A stretch of 8,701 nucleotides of DNA from Candidatus Nanohalarchaeota archaeon. Lineage in GTDB: Archaea > EX4484-52. The position numbers were made by a program, and so were the translations under genes. The stretch lies in contig DAOVUW010000034.1 of NCBI GenBank assembly GCA_030632385.1, positions 1-8,701 of the forward strand. The letters are read 5' to 3'. This document shows positions 1 through 4,624 of this stretch, piece after piece. How positions within the stretch are numbered: position 1 is the stretch's first letter; every line of letters starts with the position of its first letter. The notes beneath the pieces are model-generated. The model had not been told where the DNA came from. It searched no databases and saw nothing but the letters and a program-made list of their open reading frames with translations.

Positions 1-741
1 AATAAGAAATTTTTTTAATAATGCTTTTTCTTCAATTTCTTGTTGTTGTTTAATCAATAAGTCTAGGTTGTATCTAAGCTCCTGTAATGATTTCTTATTT
101 TCTAAAATACTATTTTCATTATTTTGTTTTTCTTCATCTAAATTTATCGTTTCAGAAAACAATTTATTATTTTCATCTAAATAATCATAAATTTTCCAAA
201 AATCCTTTTGTTTTTTTAAAATATATATACGTTCATCAATTGTTTCATTAATTTGGAAAGTGTTATTATAAAAAGATATAAATTTTACTTTAATTTTTGA
301 ATCAGTTTCATTTTCTTCTATAATTTCCTTAGATAAAATCGTAGTTTCTAATTTTATGTGATTCCACCTATCTATCCCCTGTTCACAGGTATTGTCTTTG
401 AATGCTATTTTTGCATCATTACAAAATTTCATCCAATCAAGATTTGATGAATCAATATTTACTAGACGATCTTCATCTAATTCTAATGATTTAAAGAGTA
501 TTCCTCCCGTTAGCTGTTTTCTTAAGTTAATTTTTTTTATCTTATCTTTAATTCCTATATAATTTAAATATGACATATATTTATCTAAAACTTGTTCAGA
601 ATTCATTGTTGTTGTTTGGATACTATAAACATCAGGTGTGCTTGATATTGTTTGTTTTTCAGGAGAATCAACACAACCGGATAAGATAAGAACAGCAACC
701 AACAAAATCGCCATCATTGAAAAATATTTTAATCTCATCAT
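1..741 (-). CDS. Putative lipoprotein with NTF2-like core, C-terminus beyond window
   Basis: An open minus-strand frame of 247 codons runs from the ATG at 741 to the window edge without a stop, so the gene is partial at its 3' end. Residues 1-23 form a lipoprotein signal peptide: a short basic start (MMRLK), a hydrophobic stretch at 9-20 and a lipobox L20-S-G-C23. The product should be lipid-anchored on the outer face of the membrane at Cys23. A Ser/Thr-rich linker (31-48) follows. Residues about 135-190 alternate strand-like segments ending in DFWKIYDY, which resembles NTF2-like/DUF4878 folds (weak inference). Cys107 and Cys119 could pair. Residues 195-247 are rich in E, K, Q and N and look like a coiled coil. 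A second ATG lies at 738 and another pair at residues 9-10; the first ATG is chosen because it keeps the basic n-region. The family is not recognised and the function is unknown. Confidence 0.8.
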   Translation of the reverse strand, partial: MMRLKYFSMMAILLVAVLILSGCVDSPEKQTISSTPDVYSIQTTTMNSEQVLDKYMSYLNYIGIKDKIKKINLRKQLTGGILFKSLELDEDRLVNIDSSNLDWMKFCNDAKIAFKDNTCEQGIDRWNHIKLETTILSKEIIEENETDSKIKVKFISFYNNTFQINETIDERIYILKKQKDFWKIYDYLDENNKLFSETINLDEEKQNNENSILENKKSLQELRYNLDLLIKQQQEIEEKALLKKFLI

Positions 742-757
742 TTTAATTACTAATTAA

Positions 758-766
758 TTATATAAA
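758..766. promoter_or_regulatory. TATA box shared by divergent genes
   Basis: TTATATAAA on the plus strand reads TTTATATAA on the minus strand, a close match to the archaeal TATA consensus. It lies about 25 bases from the lipoprotein ATG (741, minus), which would give a leaderless mRNA. It lies about 40 bases from the winged-helix ATG (803, plus), which would leave a leader of about 15 bases containing a Shine-Dalgarno site. Because the element is nearly symmetric it could serve both directions. Only 61 bases separate the two start codons. Confidence 0.5.
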
Positions 767-791
767 GTTTAATCATATGATATATCATAAA

Positions 792-796
792 GAGGT
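792..796 (+). promoter_or_regulatory. Shine-Dalgarno site GAGGT
   Basis: GAGGT lies 6 bases before the ATG at 803 and matches the archaeal anti-Shine-Dalgarno sequence. It fixes the start of the winged-helix gene. Most other genes here have no such site and look leaderless. Confidence 0.6.
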
Positions 797-802
797 ATCA
801 AT

Positions 803-1021
803 ATGACAGCAAAAGAAATTGAAGATAAAATTCTAAAACACATGAAAACTCTCGAATGGCCTGCAACTACAGAAGATATTGCAAAAGCAGTCGGCGTCAC
901 ATGGAATACAGCGCAGATTCATCTAAAAAATCTACAGATAGAGGGCAAAGTAAAATTTAGGCGTGTCGGAAGGCAAAATCAGTGGTGGGAAGCTAAGAAT
1001 TTTAAAGAAGGATTTAAATAA
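803..1021 (+). CDS. Small winged helix-turn-helix protein
   Basis: This 72-residue protein is little more than one winged-helix DNA-binding domain. Helix 1 is at about 3-17. The helix-turn-helix is TTEDIAKAVGVTWNTAQIHL (22-41), with the recognition helix at about 33-45. A basic wing follows, VKFRRVGRQNQWWEA (50-64). The architecture matches small archaeal MarR/ArsR-like or plasmid-type wHTH regulators. It has no effector domain, so it probably acts as a simple dimeric repressor or a DNA-binding accessory. It starts the accessory block and is divergent from the lipoprotein gene, so autoregulation and control of that neighbour are possible (inference). The start is supported by the GAGGT site. 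It ends 40 bases before the next gene, which seems to have its own TATA box. Confidence 0.85.
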   Translation: MTAKEIEDKILKHMKTLEWPATTEDIAKAVGVTWNTAQIHLKNLQIEGKVKFRRVGRQNQWWEAKNFKEGFK

Positions 1022-1036
1022 AAATAAAAATATTTA

Positions 1037-1045
1037 TTAAATATA
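1037..1045 (+). promoter_or_regulatory. TATA-like element of the acylphosphatase-like gene
   Basis: TTAAATATA is centred about 21 bases before the ATG at 1062, and no Shine-Dalgarno site precedes that ATG. This fits a leaderless transcript starting at or next to the start codon. Read-through from the winged-helix gene is the alternative. Confidence 0.35.
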
Positions 1046-1061
1046 CTACGCCAATACAAAT

Positions 1062-1742
1062 ATGAAACGAAATTTTAGACGCATAATGATAATAGGCGAA
1101 ACTGCAAATTCTGTTCATGGTTCTGAATTAAGAGAATATATACAGCGTATAGCAAATAATATGTCTATAAACGGTCAAATCAGGAATATAAAAGGAGACT
1201 CAAAAGTTGAAATAATTTGTGAAGGCGAAAAAGAAAAATTAGATAATTTTTTTAAGAAAATTAAGAAATTAGAGAAATGCAAAGACAAATTATTTAACAT
1301 AAAAGAGGTTAATAACGAAGAGGAATTATTTGAATTTAAAGAGTTTAAATTAGTAAGAGAAGATGAATTAAGCGAAATGGTATGGGCGTTACAAGGAGCA
1401 GGAAAGGTGTTTTATGCTACAGAAAAAACGAGAATAGAAAGCTTATATGATGGATTAAAAACAGGCATTACTTATATCTCTATACACACAGGCAATATTC
1501 GAAGTGGTGAAAAATATTCTAAAATCCCTCTTTTCATAATAGAACACTTTCTACAGCAACCGCCAAGAAATACCAATGAAACTGTAATGAGCAATCTATG
1601 GGAGTTATACGAAAATTGTCAAAATATAAATAATTTCATAGTGGAAAATAAAGATATTAAAAAAAAAGAATTTGATGAAAGTTTAGAAAGAGTTAGTGAT
1701 ATTATACCAACAATAATAGAAACTATCAATAAAAATGGATAA
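1062..1742 (+). CDS. Acylphosphatase-like protein with long C-terminal extension
   Basis: The protein has 226 residues; classic acylphosphatases have about 90-100. Residues about 8-70 resemble the acylphosphatase fold. VHGSELREY (18-26) aligns with the family's GRVQGVGFR loop and keeps the substrate-binding Arg (R24). NGQIRN (37-42) aligns with the GxVxN segment and keeps the catalytic Asn (N42). KVEIICEGEKEKLDNFFKKI (48-67) matches the second strand-helix unit. The glycine-rich start of the loop has diverged (NSVHGS), so activity is uncertain. Some archaeal acylphosphatases carry a tail after this domain, and FKLVREDELSEMVWALQGAG resembles the start of such tails. The remaining C-terminal region, to 226, is polar and helical and not recognised. 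It has no signal peptide or membrane segment, so it should be cytosolic. It lies upstream of a Panacea-like gene and may work with it (inference). Confidence 0.65.
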   Translation: MKRNFRRIMIIGETANSVHGSELREYIQRIANNMSINGQIRNIKGDSKVEIICEGEKEKLDNFFKKIKKLEKCKDKLFNIKEVNNEEELFEFKEFKLVREDELSEMVWALQGAGKVFYATEKTRIESLYDGLKTGITYISIHTGNIRSGEKYSKIPLFIIEHFLQQPPRNTNETVMSNLWELYENCQNINNFIVENKDIKKKEFDESLERVSDIIPTIIETINKNG

Positions 1743-1770
1743 AAACATAAAATTATATAAATATATATGT

Positions 1771-1810
1771 ATACATATAATACATATAATACACACATAA
1801 TATACATAAT
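1771..1810 (+). repeat. Degenerate ATACATATA tandem repeat in promoter spacer
   Basis: The 68-base spacer contains ATACATATA twice in tandem (1771-1779, 1780-1788), then the variants ATACACACATA and ATATACATA, ending at the ATG at 1811. Upstream of it, TATATAAATATATA (1754-1767) can serve as TATA box. The A/T/C-only sequence could slip during replication and change promoter-to-start spacing (inference). Confidence 0.5.
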
Positions 1811-2281
1811 ATGTTGATTAAAAATAAAGAATTATTTGCAATTTTAGAATCTATTGTTGGTAGAAAAATTAATATTAATCAATTTGATGATAGATTAACT
1901 ATACAGAAACTAACCTATATTTTAAAGGAATTAGGGGTGAATTTTAATTATCGTTTTAACTGGTATTGGAGAGGACCTTATTCTCCTTCTTTGGCTCATG
2001 ATGCTTTTAATTTCTATCAAAATTTTGATGGGAACTCCTCTCATATTTCTGCCAAAAATCAGGAAATAGTAGAAAAGACTAAAAATATCTTCTCTAAAGA
2101 TATAAAAAAAGCAGGTAAACTGGAAATTATTGCTTCACTATTATATCAAAAAGAGGAAAAGGACTTATCTTTGTCCGATACAACATTAATTTCATTATTG
2201 AAAAGTTTAAAACCATGGTTAAGTGAAAAAGAAATTGAAACTACAGCAACTAAACTTATCAAATCTAAAGAGTTTGAGTAA
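1811..2281 (+). CDS. YwgA/Panacea-like (SocA-like) protein
   Basis: The protein has 156 residues. The diagnostic stretch is RLTIQKLTYILKELGV (28-43) followed by FNWYWRGPYSPSLAHD (49-64). It matches the pattern 'hxKLhYhL...F.WYxxGPYSxxLxxD' of the YwgA (COG3432-like) and Panacea/SocA-type families. Panacea domains act as antitoxins or chaperone-like adaptors in several toxin-antitoxin systems, while YwgA-type proteins have no established function. The rest (about 75-156) is helical, including the K-rich segment near 93-105. No catalytic motif or membrane segment is seen. It starts after an AT-rich repeat spacer without a Shine-Dalgarno site. Its 3' end lies 9 bases from the broken toxin remnant on the other strand. 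A partnership with the acylphosphatase-like gene upstream is possible but unproven. Confidence 0.65.
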   Translation: MLIKNKELFAILESIVGRKININQFDDRLTIQKLTYILKELGVNFNYRFNWYWRGPYSPSLAHDAFNFYQNFDGNSSHISAKNQEIVEKTKNIFSKDIKKAGKLEIIASLLYQKEEKDLSLSDTTLISLLKSLKPWLSEKEIETTATKLIKSKEFE

Positions 2282-2289
2282 ATAATTAA

Positions 2290-2370
2290 TTATCTTCCTT
2301 CTAATTTCCAGCTATCTTTGATTTTTCTAACTCTTTTTTCAAAAACAGAATCGTAAGCTACGATTACCAT
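2290..2370 (-). pseudogene. RelE-type toxin remnant (N-terminal fragment)
   Basis: A minus-strand frame from the ATG at 2370 encodes 26 residues beginning MVIVAYDSVFEKRVRKIKD. This resembles the start of RelE/ParE-family ribosome-dependent or DNA-targeting toxins, whose first strand and helix commonly read 'YDxxFxKxhKKIKD'. Family members have about 85-95 residues, so roughly 70% is missing. The frame stops at 2290-2292, next to the 3' end of the Panacea-like gene, as if the rest was lost in a rearrangement there. Its start overlaps the stop of the putative antitoxin remnant (ATGGTAA), an arrangement typical of type II toxin-antitoxin operons. The identification is from pattern only, and the fragment cannot be functional. 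Confidence 0.4.
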
Positions 2371-2492
2371 TTGTCTAGTTCTTTAGAAAAGGTTTTGTCA
2401 TCCATCTGCTTAAATTATCCTTTTTCGTATTTTTTAGGGGTATCTTCTGTCTTTTGAGCAAAAATAAGGTCATCTACCAACCTTGACTGATA
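2364..2492 (-). pseudogene. Antitoxin remnant upstream of RelE-type fragment
   Basis: A minus-strand frame with one internal TAA (2415-2417) reads YQSRLVDDLIFAQKTEDT, PKKYEKG, stop, FKQMDDKTFSKELDKW, stop. The end resembles the charged C-terminal tail of short antitoxins ('YxxGKxKxMxxxEFxKELxKW'). The frame is closed upstream by TGA TAA, so the N-terminal DNA-binding part is gone. The stop TAA (2364-2366) overlaps the toxin ATG, which is the strongest argument for an operon relic. The internal TAA replaces what would naturally be AAA (Lys), a one-base change. Confidence is modest because the pieces are short. Confidence 0.38.
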
Positions 2493-2502
2493 TTATCAAC
2501 TT

Positions 2503-2515
2503 ATAAGAATCTTAT
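2503..2515. repeat. Palindrome ATAAGA-A-TCTTAT
   Basis: This perfect inverted repeat has 6-base arms and one central base. It lies inside a pair of direct TTATCAAC repeats (2493-2500, 2512-2519). It closely resembles the palindrome at 2753-2768. Confidence 0.6.
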
Positions 2516-2529
2516 CAACAATTTAAATA

Positions 2530-2586
2530 ATGAACCCCAACAAAGCACTCGTAGTCTTTGAAGACAAAAAATTTAGAGGAAAATAA
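2530..2586 (+). pseudogene. Bro-N (phage antirepressor family) start fragment
   Basis: An 18-codon frame reads MNPNKALVVFEDKKFRGK and then TAA. 'NKALVVFxDKKIRRxW' is the usual opening of Bro-N domain proteins (phage and plasmid antirepressor-like, common in mobile DNA), whose domain is about 100 residues. No Bro-like continuation is visible in any frame after the stop, so only the first strand survives. This suggests a former virus-derived or mobile gene. A chance match is possible at this length, but the LVVFEDKKFR core is characteristic. Confidence 0.42.
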
Positions 2587-2630
2587 GAAAAAAATAGAGA
2601 ATAAAAATAAATGAGTTTAAATCCCTATTT

Positions 2631-2756
2631 ATGCAAATATACGCCAACATTCCTGAAAAAATCCGCAAAGAAGATGTAATCGCAGTGATTGATGATAAAG
2701 CAAAAACAACAATAATCAACCACATTATTTTAAAAATATACAAAGTAAACCTATAA
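2631..2756 (+). CDS. Orphan 41-residue frame, doubtful
   Basis: The ATG at 2631 opens a 41-residue frame (MQIYANIPEKIRKEDVIAV..., ending KIYKVNL) that stops inside the palindrome at 2753-2768. Composition is protein-like, with no long homopolymer and a plausible amphipathic helix, but no family is recognised and no Shine-Dalgarno site is present. It could be the start or remnant of a decayed gene in the same graveyard, or chance. Confidence 0.2.
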   Translation: MQIYANIPEKIRKEDVIAVIDDKAKTTIINHIILKIYKVNL

Positions 2757-2768
2757 GAAGATTCTTAT
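2753..2768. repeat. Palindrome ATAAGAA-GA-TTCTTAT
   Basis: A perfect inverted repeat with 7-base arms and a 2-base centre lies 29 bases before the start of the glucosylglycerate fusion gene. It shares the TATAAGAA and TCTTAT halves with the palindrome at 2503-2515. It may be an operator for the gene downstream or an end mark of the decayed segment. Confidence 0.55.
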
Positions 2769-2797
2769 TTCATTAATACTATTACAAAAACGATACA

Positions 2798-4624
2798 ATG
2801 AAAATTAACGAATGGTTTGAAAAAAACAGATATAAAGCAGCTAGTTTCTCAAATATAAAGCGTCTTTTGAGTCTGAAAAAAGAAAAAGGATTGACTATCA
2901 GCCTTTGCATACCCACATTAAATGAAGGAAAAACAATCGGAAAGGTCATTGATACTATCAAGCCCAAGCTGATGGACAAATACCCTTTGCTGGATGAAAT
3001 TATTGTGATAGACGGCGGTTCAAAGGATGATACAAAAGAGATTGTAGAAGAAAAAGGCGTAAAATTTTTTTACGATTATGATATATTAAAAAAATACGGG
3101 GAAGCAGGCGGAAAAGGAGATGCACTTTGGAAAGCCTTGTATGTTTCAAAAGGAGATATTATTGTCTATATTGATGCCGATATTACAAATATACATCCGC
3201 GCTTTGTGTATGGTCTTGTCGGACCACTTCTGACAAATAATAATCTTACTTTTGTCAAGGCATTCTACAGGAGACCAATTAAAGTAGGAAAAGAAATAGT
3301 GCCTTTGGGCGGTGGCAGAGTAACAGAACTTTTAATCAGACCTCTCTTTAATATGTATTTCCCACGACTAAGTGCATTCATACAACCATTGTCCGGCGAG
3401 TATGCGGGCAGAAGAGAAGTCCTTGAAAAAGTAGCTTTCTTTACAGGATATGGCGTCGAAACTGGTCTTTTAATAGATATAAACAAAAAATTCTGGCTTA
3501 AATCAATGGCGCAAGTCAATCTAGTAAAAAGAGTTCACAGGAACCAGAATCTTGCTTCTTTGAGCAATATGTCTTTTGGCATACTTCAGGTTTTTGCCCA
3601 AAGGGCAAATTCATTGGGAAAATTAATCCATGTAAAAAACATAAAACCCCGCTACAATGTCATAGAAAGATACAAGGACGAGAATAATAAAATAGATTAC
3701 AAAATGAAACCAAAAATCATAAAGGAAAAGCAAAGACCGCCTATGATAACAATAAGCGAATATAGAAAAAAATTCAAAAAAGACGCAGAACCAAAATGGG
3801 AAGAATACACTGTCCAAAAAATAGTCTATACTGATTTGGACGGCACCCTGATCGATCACCACACCTATTCTTATGCTGATTCTCTCGAATCAATAAATCT
3901 ATTGAAAAACAAGAAAATCCCTATTGTAATATGCACCAGCAAAACCCGAACAGAAATTGAAAAATACAGGAAAGAATTAAACATAAAAGATCCTTTTATT
4001 TCTGAAAACGGAGGAGCTATCTTTATTCCAAACAATTATTTTGATTTCGATTTCAACTATGACGAAGAAACCCACGACTATAAAATAATTGAACTCGGGA
4101 CGCCAATAAAATTTCTTAAATATGCTTTAAATAAAATCAAAAAAAAAGGATACAAGCTTACTGCTTTCTCAGATATGTCCCCAGAGGAACTTTCAGAAGA
4201 TTCTGGATTGACAATTGAAGATGCAACAGACGCTAAGAAAAGAGAATACGACGAAGCATTTAAGATAGATGATGAGAGAACAGACGAAATCTTAAAACTT
4301 ATTGAAAAAGAAGGATACAATCACACTGCCGGCGGAAGATATTGTCATATATTGAGCGGAAATGATAAAGGAAAAGCAGTCTTGATATTGAAAGAACTTT
4401 TCAGCAAAAAATACAAAGAAGAAGAAAAAGACATCCAGACAATAGGATTGGGTGATAGTTCAAACGACATCCCTATGCTGCAGGTCGTAGATGTTCCTAT
4501 TCTTGTAAAGAATCCTTCAAATCCTGAACTTGATGTTGATTTTCCTGTAAAAAAAACAAAACTTCCCGGACCTAAAGGATGGAACAATGCCATAAAAGAA
4601 CTATTTTTACAACCAGTTAAATAA
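2798..4624 (+). CDS. gpgS: Bifunctional glucosyl-3-phosphoglycerate synthase / phosphatase
   Basis: This 608-residue cytosolic fusion should make glucosylglycerate, a compatible solute, in two steps: NDP-glucose plus 3-phosphoglycerate gives glucosyl-3-phosphoglycerate, which is then dephosphorylated. Residues about 1-320 are a GT81 (GpgS-like) GT-A glycosyltransferase: PTLNEGKTIG (39-48), the nucleotide-sugar DxD D126-A-D128, the donor/acceptor region FYRRP (156-160), GGGRVTEL (171-178), SGEYAGRREVL (199-209), YGVETGLLID (218-227) and HRNQ (247-250). A charged linker (about 285-335) follows. Residues about 340-608 are an HAD phosphatase of the mannosyl-3-phosphoglycerate phosphatase (MPGP/YedP) type: DLDGT (D346 nucleophile, D348), TSKTR (380-384), the family signature ENGGAIFIP (403-411), K524 and GDSSND (D553, D557). 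All catalytic motifs are present. The GT half follows GpgS rather than GT55 mannosyl synthases, so glucose is the likelier sugar, but the sugar must be tested. The 3' end overlaps the convergent GH15-like gene by 8 bases. Confidence 0.92.
   Translation: MKINEWFEKNRYKAASFSNIKRLLSLKKEKGLTISLCIPTLNEGKTIGKVIDTIKPKLMDKYPLLDEIIVIDGGSKDDTKEIVEEKGVKFFYDYDILKKYGEAGGKGDALWKALYVSKGDIIVYIDADITNIHPRFVYGLVGPLLTNNNLTFVKAFYRRPIKVGKEIVPLGGGRVTELLIRPLFNMYFPRLSAFIQPLSGEYAGRREVLEKVAFFTGYGVETGLLIDINKKFWLKSMAQVNLVKRVHRNQNLASLSNMSFGILQVFAQRANSLGKLIHVKNIKPRYNVIERYKDENNKIDYKMKPKIIKEKQRPPMITISEYRKKFKKDAEPKWEEYTVQKIVYTDLDGTLIDHHTYSYADSLESINLLKNKKIPIVICTSKTRTEIEKYRKELNIKDPFISENGGAIFIPNNYFDFDFNYDEETHDYKIIELGTPIKFLKYALNKIKKKGYKLTAFSDMSPEELSEDSGLTIEDATDAKKREYDEAFKIDDERTDEILKLIEKEGYNHTAGGRYCHILSGNDKGKAVLILKELFSKKYKEEEKDIQTIGLGDSSNDIPMLQVVDVPILVKNPSNPELDVDFPVKKTKLPGPKGWNNAIKELFLQPVK

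Larger units (their letters stand above)
2282..2797. other. 516-bp gene graveyard
   Basis: No intact gene of normal length is present. The left half holds fragments of a toxin-antitoxin pair on the minus strand (2290-2492). The right half holds a Bro-N start fragment (2530-2586) and a 41-codon orphan frame (2631-2756) on the plus strand. Two similar palindromes (2503-2515, 2753-2768) flank the right half. The last 30 bases should contain the promoter of the glucosylglycerate gene, but only a weak TATA-like TTAATACTA (2773-2781) is visible and there is no Shine-Dalgarno site. The region looks like an insertion and decay hot spot between accessory and core genes. Confidence 0.6.

Noticed and set aside
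1619..1807. 62-codon minus-strand frame rich in Tyr and Ile
   Set aside because: It is antisense to the end of the acylphosphatase-like gene and reads through the ATACATATA repeat; the composition is a product of the AT repeat.
3265..3519. Minus-strand frames within the glucosylglycerate fusion gene (also 2782-2979, 3623-3862, 4078-4320, 4345-4593)
   Set aside because: They lie opposite a gene with clear family motifs and have no motifs or start signals of their own.
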